From: Rhizobium sp. RU36D
Lineage (GTDB): Bacteria > Pseudomonadota > Alphaproteobacteria > Rhizobiales > Rhizobiaceae
Reading direction: 5' to 3'
Assembly (NCBI RefSeq): GCF_900176345.1
Contig: NZ_FWXU01000026.1
Span: 1-64,000, forward strand
Length of the DNA stretch: 64,000 bases
Positions within the stretch are counted from its first letter, which is position 1. Every line of letters begins with the position of its first letter. Below the pieces are notes generated by a model, which was not told the DNA's origin, searched no databases, and worked only from the letters and a program-made list of their open reading frames with translations. A program made the translations under genes and the position numbers. Shown here in pieces: positions 34,196 through 42,744 of the stretch.

Positions 34196-36631
34196 TTAGC
34201 ACCACTGCGAGATGTAGCTATCTAGTCGTGCGGAGACCGCCGCTAGATCATGATTACCTTTTATACTTGCGATTATTCTCCGAAGTTGATCCTCGGCCGC
34301 TTGAGAGACCTTCGAATGGAGAGAAAATACATCTTCAGCGAGGCAAAAGTCATAGAACCTGCTGTGCTCAGGCTCCTGCTTCCAGCCATCTGCACTTAGA
34401 CGTTGGACTTTGATTTCCTGCCTGCGGTTCACGAAACCGAACAGTCGAACCACACTAATGACGTTTGTGATTTTTACAACGATCCATCGCTCGAACGTGT
34501 CGGCGTCAGTATCAAGACTTGCCGCATCAACGAAAGGCACCTCCATATCTTTGAACGCTCTTTGCGGCAAAGGCAAACGCATAGCCGACATGTTGAGATA
34601 GGCAACGTCTGAAGTCAGGCGATTGAGCAACAACTCTAGTTTTGGGAGACAGACAACCTCGTTGTCTTCCATGTCTTGAGAGTTCTCAAAGTTCAAATTT
34701 GTATTTTCAAATTCTATGATCTGATGCTCATACAACTCCTCCAGAGATGCGAGCACTGCGCCTCGATCGTAACCGAACAAATAGCTCATCTGAGTCATGA
34801 CGTCGCCAACGTTCAAGCTCGTTTGCGGAATTCCGCGATTTCTGGGTTGCATTTGCCTTAGGTATTTTTGATTGAGATCGAGCAACTGGATCAATCGCAG
34901 CATTATCAGAATGTAAGACGTATCGACCCGCCATCCTACTTCTGCGACTATAAACGGCGACCTTCGTCTGGTTGCAACCCTCTTCTGGGGGTAAGGAAAC
35001 CGAAATAGCGAAGGCAGGAAACGTGAATCATATTTCTGTTGACTCCCCAGTACCCGCAACACACCTTTTTCGGTCAGCACATAACGATAGGCGACAGGAG
35101 GAAGGCGTCGGCCAGCCTTCATCAATGCCTCTACGGCCCTATAGGATACAGCTTTGCGCGGCAACATAGAGACGAATTCGAAATATTTGTATTGGAGCAT
35201 GTGCATTTTGGCGCGAAGATTTCCTCCTTGTATACGCTCAAGTGAGTCAAGAAAGGCACCGGGTTCTTCGTTATGCTCGCCGTCCGAGGCGTGAAGAAAA
35301 TCACTGAAATCACTGAGGTGCTGTTTAAAATCTATTGCATTCAAGCGGAGTTGACCCGCAGCCTCCAAGATTGGGATCTCCTCGGCGACGTATTCAAGCC
35401 GCTGTGTCAGGACTTTCCTTAGAGGAATCGTATCAAGGGCGAACTCACCGACTTGAGCATTGTCGAATGTGTCCTTGAAATCTGGTTTCAGAATGTTTTT
35501 TAAAGTGCCAGTGCGTGTTACGATGAGCATTCCCATGCCCGTGCGCTTTTTACTGTTAACCAATTCCATCGACTGTGCGACGATTTTGTTGAAGCGCTGC
35601 CGATAGCTTCTGGTTATCTCCATCAGGTCTAAGCCGTCGATCGCACAGATAAAACTATATCCGCTCTTGCGTGCGGCTGCTATAACCCAGTTCGCGATAC
35701 GGGGCGATATCACCTTGTCGGACAATACCGCGTCTTGGACGCCTGTCTCGGGGGCACCGCCATCCTCGAATATCTGCCGGGCTCTTTGGAGTTCTTGGAT
35801 GATCTTCGCTCTATCCGCTTTTGATTTTTGCGATAGAACTGTCTCGCGAAAATATCGCTCGATATCGATCGCGTTCCTGACCGGCTTTGTGAAATGCCAA
35901 GATTGCTCGTTATAGTAACGCAATATGATCTTAGCTGCCTGGGCGTTTATCCAGTCCTGAAGCCGATCATCATAACCTAAGTCGTTTACGACACTTACGC
36001 GCACCCATATAACCTTCCTCTCATCGAAATACGTATTGTACGTCGAGAGCAAGTGATTGAGAAAGAATGTCTTACCCGCGCCTTTCGGGCCAAAAAGCAA
36101 AGTAGCTCTCGCAGCATTCATTGCCTTGCCTTGAGAATCGACCGTCGTGGCCAATATCTTGGCCTGTTCCTTTGCAATTTCAACTAGCCGGTCTACGAAG
36201 TATTTCGCATTTTCTCGCGACCCATTTGCTACAGTTATCTCTCCATAATCTTTGGCTGTCGGATCTTGGACCCGGTCGGTGCCGGTGTAGCAGTATGCAT
36301 TGATAAGGGCGCTGGTGTTATACTGGTCACGCGGGTTTACGGCGATGTGACCAAGTCGTCGATGGATATGCGATTCCAACTTGTCTGTCTGCGAGAGCTT
36401 CTTCACCTCAGGACTATCGCGACCATCCCCAAATGAAGCGGAGTCCGAATACTGCTTACTGGAATTGCCGGTCGGCAACTCTACATGATATTGAATGATA
36501 TCAATGGGTTCAGCATCTTCATCAGTCGAAAAATCTATGAGTTCCTCCGCCTTTGCCGAGAAACTGGAGCTTAGAGCTTCAAAGATCTTTTTTTCTATGT
36601 TGGCCTGAAGGTCGTCACTATCTGCGCTCAT
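34196..36631 (-). CDS. Large P-loop NTPase (STAND-like) paired with a nucleotide cyclase
   Basis: I do not recognise a named family. The 811-residue protein has a Walker A motif in ARATLLFGPKGAGKTFFLNH (about 174-193) and a Walker B in YSFICAIDGLDLMEI, typical of AAA+/STAND ATPases, followed by TRTGTLKNI that may be a sensor segment. The long C-terminal half is helical, with a probable winged-helix stretch around LNVGDVMTQMSYLFGYDRGA and LEELYEHQIIEFEN. No membrane, TIR or nuclease domain is evident. The first 165 residues are acidic and without known motifs. The gene is visibly AT-richer than its surroundings (43% GC in 36001-36060). It starts four bases after the cyclase stop, so they form one operon. 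Confidence 0.75.
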   Translation of the reverse strand: MSADSDDLQANIEKKIFEALSSSFSAKAEELIDFSTDEDAEPIDIIQYHVELPTGNSSKQYSDSASFGDGRDSPEVKKLSQTDKLESHIHRRLGHIAVNPRDQYNTSALINAYCYTGTDRVQDPTAKDYGEITVANGSRENAKYFVDRLVEIAKEQAKILATTVDSQGKAMNAARATLLFGPKGAGKTFFLNHLLSTYNTYFDERKVIWVRVSVVNDLGYDDRLQDWINAQAAKIILRYYNEQSWHFTKPVRNAIDIERYFRETVLSQKSKADRAKIIQELQRARQIFEDGGAPETGVQDAVLSDKVISPRIANWVIAAARKSGYSFICAIDGLDLMEITRSYRQRFNKIVAQSMELVNSKKRTGMGMLIVTRTGTLKNILKPDFKDTFDNAQVGEFALDTIPLRKVLTQRLEYVAEEIPILEAAGQLRLNAIDFKQHLSDFSDFLHASDGEHNEEPGAFLDSLERIQGGNLRAKMHMLQYKYFEFVSMLPRKAVSYRAVEALMKAGRRLPPVAYRYVLTEKGVLRVLGSQQKYDSRFLPSLFRFPYPQKRVATRRRSPFIVAEVGWRVDTSYILIMLRLIQLLDLNQKYLRQMQPRNRGIPQTSLNVGDVMTQMSYLFGYDRGAVLASLEELYEHQIIEFENTNLNFENSQDMEDNEVVCLPKLELLLNRLTSDVAYLNMSAMRLPLPQRAFKDMEVPFVDAASLDTDADTFERWIVVKITNVISVVRLFGFVNRRQEIKVQRLSADGWKQEPEHSRFYDFCLAEDVFSLHSKVSQAAEDQLRRIIASIKGNHDLAAVSARLDSYISQWC

Positions 36632-36635
36632 TTTG

Positions 36636-37292
36636 TTAATTCTGTCCGATCAACTTGACTACCTCTTGCCATGCGAAAGCCACATGGGGTGGTCCATTTA
36701 TGCTGAATTGCTCCATCCGGCGGTTGGCGTATTCAACATACCCATGAGGACGTTTTGGAATGATTGTGCAAACTGAGAGTATGCCCGGTCGAGAGCTTGA
36801 CGCCGGGTATGGTATCTTAATAAATTTCTTTATCAATCCGTGTATGTCGGCACACACGCTCGTCTCGTATTCGGGTAGAATGACCATTGGCAGGCCAACG
36901 CTCTTTTCATACTCAACGGCACGAATTACTGGTTCGCCGACCAGCAGGCCAGAAGAAAAACTGACTGGGCCAAATGCGATTCCACCGCGCAAAGGTAAAT
37001 CCTGAACAATATGTTTGTCTATAGCTTCCCGTACCGCACTGAGAAGCAACTCAAGGGCGTCTGCGTTATTAGACCCAGTAGTCGGAACGGCGATGAACAG
37101 ATTGTCCGAAAAGGGAAAATATTTTACCCCCTTTTTCTCGAACCGAACTTGGGAAGCTTTTTGAGCCTGCTCGATACGCCGATGAAGATCTACAAGATTT
37201 CCCTTAGAATCTCTAAGGAGTTGAGTGAAACCATAAACATCAACGAAAGCAACCCAAGCGTTAGAAGCACCTTCCAAAGTGTTTTTAATCAT
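36636..37292 (-). CDS. Pycsar-like class III nucleotide cyclase
   Basis: I choose ATG 37292, eight bases after GGGGAGA; a longer frame to 37340 adds 16 residues without a ribosome site. The 218-residue protein is a single cyclase domain: AFVDVYGFTQLL with metal-binding Asp18, PFSDNLFIAV with the second Asp63, LRGGIAFG (101-108) and LLVGEPVIRAVEYEKSVGLP (117-136). This order, with F-x-DxxGF, F-SDN, RGGI-x-x-G and the RA-x-E-x-E segment, is that of the short cyclases of anti-phage Pycsar systems, which make cCMP or cUMP. Known Pycsar effectors are membrane or TIR proteins; here the partner is an NTPase. Nucleotide specificity cannot be read from sequence. Confidence 0.78.
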   Translation of the reverse strand: MIKNTLEGASNAWVAFVDVYGFTQLLRDSKGNLVDLHRRIEQAQKASQVRFEKKGVKYFPFSDNLFIAVPTTGSNNADALELLLSAVREAIDKHIVQDLPLRGGIAFGPVSFSSGLLVGEPVIRAVEYEKSVGLPMVILPEYETSVCADIHGLIKKFIKIPYPASSSRPGILSVCTIIPKRPHGYVEYANRRMEQFSINGPPHVAFAWQEVVKLIGQN

Positions 37293-37448
37293 CAATCTGT
37301 CTCCCCTGACTGCATAACGCGAACCTTGATTGGAGCGCAACCAGAAAATTGAACCGCGCCGACGCTAACTGAGGCTACAAACTCTGAGAAGGTGGGGCCG
37401 ATATCCATTCGGTATTCCGATCGCCCGTCGCGGGCGAGCCCCGCCCTC

Positions 37449-38270
37449 TCAGCCCACCAGGCTCCAGAAAAACCGCGCCGACACAAACAGCAGGAACAGC
37501 GCAAAGCCCAGTTCCAGCTGCCGTTTGTTGAGGCTATGGGCGATCTGCGCGCCATAGGGCGTGACCACCATGGCGATCGGGAAGATCACGGCAAAGGCGA
37601 TCCAGTTGACATAGCCAGTTGAAAAGGGCGGAAGCCCCGGCTCGCCCCAGCCGGCATAGATGAAGCCGAAAAAGGCGGGGATCGAGATCAGCACGCCCAC
37701 GCCGGAGGAGGTCGCCACCGCCTGATGGATCGGTCGGCCATAAAGCGTCATGAAGGTGTTGTTGAACACCCCGCCGCCGACCCCCATCAGTCCGGAAAAC
37801 AATCCGATCCCGACGCCGACAAGGAACCGCCAGGGCTGGCCCGGCAGCTCGGTGCCCATATGCAGGCGGTTGGAGAGAAACAGCATGCGCGCCGCCAGCA
37901 CCAGGCCCATGACCGCGAAGAACAGCCGCAATCCCTCGCTGGAGACGAAGGCGACGACGACGGTCGCCAGCAACGCGCCGGCCGGAACCGCGATTAGCCA
38001 GCCCTTCAATAGCCCCATATCGACAGCCCCGCGTGTCAGATGCGCCCGGAAAGAGCGCAGCGAGGTCGGCACGATCAGCGCCGTCGATGTGCCGACGGCC
38101 AGATGCATGATCACATCCTCGGGTATGCCGGCATAGCCGAACACCTGGTAGAAGACCGGCACCAGCACCGCGCCGCCGCCAATCCCGAACACCCCCGCCA
38201 GCAGGCCGGAAACAGCACCTGCGGCGGCCAGCATCACGGCAAACAACAGGATATCGGCAATCGGCGGCAT
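37449..38270 (-). CDS. TauE/SafE family membrane exporter
   Basis: The 273-residue integral membrane protein has the two glycine-rich repeats of TauE/SafE transporters, AGVFGIGGGAVLVPVFYQVF (about 26-45) and GLMGVGGGVFNNTFMTLYG, and about eight hydrophobic segments. The family exports sulfite, sulfoacetate or related organic anions. The substrate is unknown. It borders the AT-rich island and appears to be the first native gene on that side. Confidence 0.88.
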   Translation of the reverse strand: MPPIADILLFAVMLAAAGAVSGLLAGVFGIGGGAVLVPVFYQVFGYAGIPEDVIMHLAVGTSTALIVPTSLRSFRAHLTRGAVDMGLLKGWLIAVPAGALLATVVVAFVSSEGLRLFFAVMGLVLAARMLFLSNRLHMGTELPGQPWRFLVGVGIGLFSGLMGVGGGVFNNTFMTLYGRPIHQAVATSSGVGVLISIPAFFGFIYAGWGEPGLPPFSTGYVNWIAFAVIFPIAMVVTPYGAQIAHSLNKRQLELGFALFLLFVSARFFWSLVG

Positions 38271-38493
38271 GGACAGATCCTTCAGGCGGCGACGATCCGG
38301 TCGGATCAGTCATCAAACCGTGATCTTCTTAGGCCATGCTGCAGTGCAAGCAAGGAACGATATCGGCTTTGCGGTACGCTATTGCGGCCGCGCATCGATG
38401 ATCGCCTGCCCAAGCCATTTTCTGCCCAGCGAGTTTCAGCAAGCGATTTTCAGCCACCCGGCGGCGACGTCCCCCACACAGCCGCTCCGTGTC

Positions 38494-38522
38494 AGCAGCC
38501 GGCCTCCGCGCCGGCTGCTTTT
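38494..38522. other. Hairpin downstream of the lipoprotein gene
   Basis: Perfect 10-bp stem AGCAGCCGGC / GCCGGCTGCT with loop CTCCGC, 14 bases beyond the minus-strand lipoprotein stop. On the minus strand it lacks a T run, so it is a probable rather than certain terminator. The rest of 38271-38535 holds no gene. Confidence 0.45.
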
Positions 38523-38535
38523 CCGTGCCGCCCTG

Positions 38536-39171
38536 TCAGTTCTGCACCACCACAGGGGCATCGGTGCCGATGCCATCGACCACGACCTGGCTCGGATTGT
38601 CCTCGGCAATCGTCAGGTGGCTGCCGGGCGGTGGCGGGGTCAGCACCTGCTGCTGCGGTGGCTGGCGGCGCTTCAGCGGTATGCCGTCGATCGGAGGAGG
38701 ACCATCTGCCTGTGGCGGCACAAGCAGCGGATCCGCTGCCGCAGCCCCCGCCACGCCGAGTTCGGCATCGATGTTGATGCCCTCGGAATTGATGTCGGAG
38801 ACATCGCCGGAAACCGTGGTCTGGCTGGCCTCCGGTGTATAGAGCGGTTCGGCGCTGGCCTCAGCAATGGCATCCAGCGGCGCCGATTGCGGTTCGGCGC
38901 CATAGGCGTTCTGGATGGGAGGCGCCATGCCGGTATCTGCATAGCCATAGCTGGCGCTGCTTTCCGGGACCTGCAGCAGGTCCTCGGCATATTGATTGGA
39001 TGGCGGGTCCTCGACGCGGCCCTCGCGCACCATTTCATGCCGTGGCGGCCGGGCCGGGCCGGCATAACCGATCGGCTCCGGCGGCATCCGGCCACTGCTG
39101 GAACAGCTGGCAGCACCACCAAGGGCGAGGGCCAGCACCAGAAAACGCGGCAGTTCCGAATGGGACGACAT
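38536..39171 (-). CDS. Proline-rich lipoprotein, hypothetical
   Basis: The 211-residue protein has a lipoprotein signal peptide (VLALALGGAASC, lipobox Cys at about residue 23). The mature part is low-complexity, rich in Pro, Ala, Glu and Gln (for example KRRQPPQQQVLTPPPPGS). I recognise no domain; it is probably an envelope-anchored spacer-type protein. Confidence 0.65.
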   Translation of the reverse strand: MSSHSELPRFLVLALALGGAASCSSSGRMPPEPIGYAGPARPPRHEMVREGRVEDPPSNQYAEDLLQVPESSASYGYADTGMAPPIQNAYGAEPQSAPLDAIAEASAEPLYTPEASQTTVSGDVSDINSEGINIDAELGVAGAAAADPLLVPPQADGPPPIDGIPLKRRQPPQQQVLTPPPPGSHLTIAEDNPSQVVVDGIGTDAPVVVQN

Positions 39172-39290
39172 ACGAGCTACAATTCCGTCATTGGCCGCCA
39201 GCGGCAGCCACTGCCAAAACCCTACGCCTTTGATGTAAAAACTTCATTGAGCGGCAAGGTTAACGGCCACGGCCGGGCCGCGCCCTCACC

Positions 39291-39872
39291 CTACCGCGCC
39301 AGCCGCCCGAGCTTTCGCATCTCCGCCAGCCAGGCATCGTGCGGGGCCGCATCCTTGCCCGCGACATTGCCCACGATGCTGGCTCGAACCGGCCGGAACC
39401 CGACATAGCCGAACATGCCGATCCGCATCGCCTTGAGACTATGGGCGCCATAAACCAGCCGGTAATACCAGCCCGGCATGCCCATGGTGATGACAATCCG
39501 CATCGACCGTCCCTTCAGCAGCCCCGGCGACATCGGATTGCCCTTTTGCGAATAGGCAAAGCCCGGCCGCAGTGCCTGCTCGAAAAAGCCTTTGACCAGC
39601 GCCGGCATATCTCCCAGCCACAAGGGGAAGACGACCACAACGTGCTGGGCTGCGGCGATCAGCGTCTGCGCCTCAGCAATCGCAGGGGGCACAGCACCAC
39701 CCTCCTGCTCCGCCTGGGACTGCAGCAGCGGAAATTCGATCTGCGACAGGTCGAGACGAGACACCTCATGTCCGCCCTCCGTTGCCCCCTCGGCATAGGC
39801 ATCGGCGAGCGCATGACAGAAATGCCGCACGCTACCATCCGGATGGCCCTGGATGATCAGGATGTTTGACAT
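39291..39872 (-). CDS. NAD(P)H-dependent quinone/flavodoxin-like oxidoreductase
   Basis: The 193-residue protein is a flavodoxin-fold reductase of the NQO1/KefF/MdaB group: ILIIQGHPDGSVRHFCHALA at the N-terminus, VVFPLWLGDMPALVKGFFEQ (about 78-97) and the C-terminal YVGFRPVRASIVGNVAG. Members reduce quinones with NAD(P)H via FMN or FAD. Confidence 0.85.
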   Translation of the reverse strand: MSNILIIQGHPDGSVRHFCHALADAYAEGATEGGHEVSRLDLSQIEFPLLQSQAEQEGGAVPPAIAEAQTLIAAAQHVVVVFPLWLGDMPALVKGFFEQALRPGFAYSQKGNPMSPGLLKGRSMRIVITMGMPGWYYRLVYGAHSLKAMRIGMFGYVGFRPVRASIVGNVAGKDAAPHDAWLAEMRKLGRLAR

Positions 39873-39967
39873 TGATATCCCGCAGCTCGTTTAACCTAAC
39901 CCTGGGAGAAGAATATGGCATCCGGGTAAGGCTTGGCCTTGATCCAGGTCATGGGATGCCACGGGTA

Positions 39968-40080
39968 GGAAAGAAGAAACCGCCAGTGGCATCATGCCAC
40001 CGGCGGTCTGAGGACCGCGGGCTGGGAGGAGGACGCCGGCGGCCCAAGCGCGGAGGAGGAGCCACGCGCGATGGTATGTG
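39968..40080 (-). ncRNA. Candidate sRNA of the CCUCCUCCC (cuckoo/alpha-r14/CcsR) type
   Basis: On the minus strand, one hairpin (GCGCG / CGCGC, loop TGGCTCCTCCTC) is followed by a second (CGCcGGC / GCCcGCG, loop GTCCTCCTCCCA). Then comes a long terminator hairpin (ACCGCCGGTGGCAT / ATGCCACTGGCGGT, 40007-39979) ending in TTTCTTCTTTCC. Two anti-Shine-Dalgarno CCTCCTCC loops plus a terminator is the architecture of the alphaproteobacterial cuckoo sRNAs. The 5' end is an estimate. The remaining bases of 39873-40338 hold an AT-rich promoter-like region (about 40190-40235) but no gene. Confidence 0.6.
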
Positions 40081-40338
40081 ACGCTTGGCGCGCCGATCAT
40101 GGCTCGCCTCGATACATGGTGCCCTTCCGCCTTCAGAGATGTCGGGTGGCGGGCAACTCTTCATGGCATAATAGCCCAAATCGTTGTCGATTTCTTACAT
40201 TCTAATATAAAAATTTTCGTTCGTAAGAATTCACATAAGGTGCCGGCGAATTCAGCGGGAATGACGTTGTCCGGCCTGCATTTTCTGCATAGGTTTGGGC
40301 ATCACACATCGTGCCAGAGCCAGATTCGGGAGACAAGC

Positions 40339-40725
40339 ATGACGCCAAATGCCGCCGTTAAGGGAGAGATGACGCTGCGCACGCTGGCCATGCCGGGGGA
40401 TGCCAATGCCGCGGGCGATATCTTCGGCGGCTGGGTCATGGCCCAGATGGACCTGGCCTGCGGCATCCGTGCCGCCGAGCGCGCCGGCGGGCGTGTCGTC
40501 ACCGCCGCCGTGCAGGAAATGGCTTTCGCCATGCCGGTCAAGATCGGCGATACGCTGTGCGTCTATACCGATATCGCCCGGGTCGGCCGGACCTCGATCA
40601 CGCTCTCGGTAGAAGTCTGGGCGCAGCGCTATCTCAGCCCAACCATGGAAAAGGTCACCCAGGCCACCTTTGTCATGGTGGCGCTCGATCAGCATGGCAA
40701 GCCCACGCCAGTGCCGTCTTCATAG
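40339..40725 (+). CDS. Acyl-CoA thioesterase, hot-dog fold (YciA-like)
   Basis: From ATG 40339, after CGGGAGACAAGC, the protein has 128 residues. It matches the YciA/BFIT hot-dog thioesterases: LRTLAMPGDANAAGDIFGGW (about 13-32) with the catalytic Asp, then VVTAAVQEMAFAMPVKIGDT and TSITLSVEVWAQ. It hydrolyses acyl-CoA esters in the cytoplasm. It converges on the XRE regulator gene with a 6-base overlap. Confidence 0.88.
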   Translation: MTPNAAVKGEMTLRTLAMPGDANAAGDIFGGWVMAQMDLACGIRAAERAGGRVVTAAVQEMAFAMPVKIGDTLCVYTDIARVGRTSITLSVEVWAQRYLSPTMEKVTQATFVMVALDQHGKPTPVPSS

Positions 40726-41499
40726 GTCAGCCACGCCCGCCATCCGGGCGAACAGTGTTTCCGTCGCCACATCGGCGGGAAAGAACATCTCGATCTTGAT
40801 ATCCGCGAGGGCAATATCCTCCGCCGTGCCAAACTGGGTGATGGTCGAAAACATCGGATAGACTTCGCCGCCGAAGCGAAACCGCACGGGCACAACGGGC
40901 GGCAGGTCGGCAGAAGGCAGATGGGCTGTCTCGCCGCCCTGTCGCGCCAGAGCGGCCGCCGCACGCTCGAGCAGCGCATCGCCGCCCAGATGGGCGCTTT
41001 CCAGCCGAAAACGCGAGGCCAGATGCGCTGCGACCTCCTCCCAGTTTTCCACCAGCTCTGCACCTCGGTCCGGCTGCAGCAGGAATTCGAGAAAACTCTG
41101 CCCCTGCGATAGCCCGAAGCCGCCGAGCATGGTCAGTCCGCTGTCATTGGCGTCGAGGATGGTCCAGTGCCGGTCGAAGACGAAGGCGGGATAGGGCATG
41201 TGCCCGCGGATCATGTGGGCGATCGCCTTGCGCACCGGCTCCAGAGCCGCGTCGTCCAGGCTGCGCTGGCCATAGGCCGCCCGAAAACCGGCGGCATCCA
41301 GCAGAAGATTGCGCTCGGCGCGGGGCATGTCGAGCGCGTCTCCCAGCCGCAGCACCATGGCGCGGCTCGGACGGGCCCGGCCGGTCTCCAGGAAGGCGAT
41401 ATGCCGGGCGGAGACTTCCGCTTCCAGCGCCAATTGCAATTGGCTGAGACGCCTGCGCCCACGCCAAGTCTTCAACTGCTGTGCAAAATCCCGTGTCAT
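40720..41499 (-). CDS. XRE-family regulator with MmyB-like ligand-binding domain
   Basis: Starting at ATG 41499 (MTRDFAQQLKTWRGRRRLSQ), with AAGGAGG close upstream, the protein has 259 residues. It combines an N-terminal HTH of the XRE type (LSQLQLALEAEVSARHIAFL) with the MmyB-like PAS-type domain (YPAFVFDRHWTILDANDSGL). Such regulators often control a divergent gene; here that is the small membrane protein gene 122 bases away. Confidence 0.87.
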   Translation of the reverse strand: MTRDFAQQLKTWRGRRRLSQLQLALEAEVSARHIAFLETGRARPSRAMVLRLGDALDMPRAERNLLLDAAGFRAAYGQRSLDDAALEPVRKAIAHMIRGHMPYPAFVFDRHWTILDANDSGLTMLGGFGLSQGQSFLEFLLQPDRGAELVENWEEVAAHLASRFRLESAHLGGDALLERAAAALARQGGETAHLPSADLPPVVPVRFRFGGEVYPMFSTITQFGTAEDIALADIKIEMFFPADVATETLFARMAGVADL

Positions 41500-41621
41500 T
41501 GGCGCCTCCTTATGCCGTTTTATGCCACGGCAAAGGTGAGCCGTCACTGACCTCGGAGGTAATTGAAACACCACCTGTTTGGCCGGATCGTCGGGCGGCA
41601 ACCCATCGAAAGGAGACACAG

Positions 41622-42059
41622 ATGTCCACTGCTCTACCCGCCTTCTGGCTGAAGCTGACCAGCGCCTTCCTCATCGGCTTCGGTCTTATCGTCGCGCTCG
41701 GAGCACACCCCGCCACGGCCCTGCCCGCAACGCTGCTTGCGGATCTGGTGTTCTGGCCCTTCGACGGCAGCCAGAGCCTGGCCGCCCCGGAAACCCGGGT
41801 CTTCGCCGCCATCAGTGGCGGCGTCATGGTCGGCTGGGGCACCATGATGTGGCTGGTGGTAAGCCGGCTCCTCCCGCGCGATCCGGCGCTCGCACGCCTC
41901 CTGTTAATCGAAGGCACGCTCGCGTGGTTCGTGGTCGATAGCACAGGTTCCTATGCGTCAGGTGCCTTGCTCAACGTGATGTTGAATGTCGTCCTGATGC
42001 TGGCGATTGCCGTGCCGGCATGGAAGCTGACGGATCATCCCCGCATCGCCGCCGCATGA
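41622..42059 (+). CDS. Small integral membrane protein, hypothetical
   Basis: From ATG 41622, after AAAGGAGACACAG, the 145-residue protein has four hydrophobic segments (LTSAFLIGFGLIVALG, ISGGVMVGWGTMMWLVV, LIEGTLAWFVVDSTG and LNVMLNVVLMLAIAVP). I recognise no characterised family. Its promoter region is shared with the divergent XRE regulator, which probably controls it. Confidence 0.7.
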   Translation: MSTALPAFWLKLTSAFLIGFGLIVALGAHPATALPATLLADLVFWPFDGSQSLAAPETRVFAAISGGVMVGWGTMMWLVVSRLLPRDPALARLLLIEGTLAWFVVDSTGSYASGALLNVMLNVVLMLAIAVPAWKLTDHPRIAAA

Positions 42060-42101
42060 GGCCAAGCCCATCGCAAGGGGCGCGGTCCTCTGCCGCGCCA
42101 C

Positions 42102-42455
42102 TCAACCGCGAAACACGAAAGCCGCACCGATCACGATCAGGGCAAAGCCGATGGCATGGTTGATCGTCAGGCTTTCCTTCAGGAAGAACACGGAGAAACC
42201 CGAGAACACCAGCAGCGTGATCACTTCCTGGATCGTCTTCAACTGCGCCGCCGTATAATATTGCGAACCCAGTCGATTGGCGGGAACCGCCAGGCAATAT
42301 TCGAAGAAGGCGATGCCCCAGCTCACCAGGATCACAGTCACCAGTGCCGATTGCTTGAACTTCAGGTGTCCATACCAGGCAAAGGTCATGAACACATTGG
42401 AAGCGCAGAGCATGATGATGGGCCAGATCGCGGCCGGATTGGTCAGAAATGCCAT
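42102..42455 (-). CDS. DUF486 / DMT-superfamily small membrane protein
   Basis: From ATG 42455 the protein has 117 residues and four membrane segments, with SNVFMTFAWYGHLKF (about 19-33), FFEYCLAVPANRLGSQYYTA and IQEVITLLVFSGFSVFFLKE. This is the DUF486 family, small relatives of drug/metabolite transporters. The much longer frame upstream (to 43091) is not coding. Substrate unknown. Confidence 0.83.
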   Translation of the reverse strand: MAFLTNPAAIWPIIMLCASNVFMTFAWYGHLKFKQSALVTVILVSWGIAFFEYCLAVPANRLGSQYYTAAQLKTIQEVITLLVFSGFSVFFLKESLTINHAIGFALIVIGAAFVFRG

Positions 42456-42744
42456 GGAATTTCCCGGAATGATGGCGTCGCTTAGTGCCTCCTGGAGAGA
42501 AGAGCGGGCAAAGCGGAATCGCAGTGTTGTTGTGCCGCGATACTGCCTCACCACGGTCATCAGGGCAATTGCCAGGCTATTGCGGCGCAATTCAGCCTGA
42601 AAAGGGCACGCGGGAAACCACCTGCGCGTTAAATCTATCTTATGACAATCATGACATGGTCCCCAAAATAAGACGATCACGAAAGCCGACGGGATCAGCG
42701 GACTGTTTTGGCCCTGGCCATTGCTTGAGGAGAAGCGACTGGGG

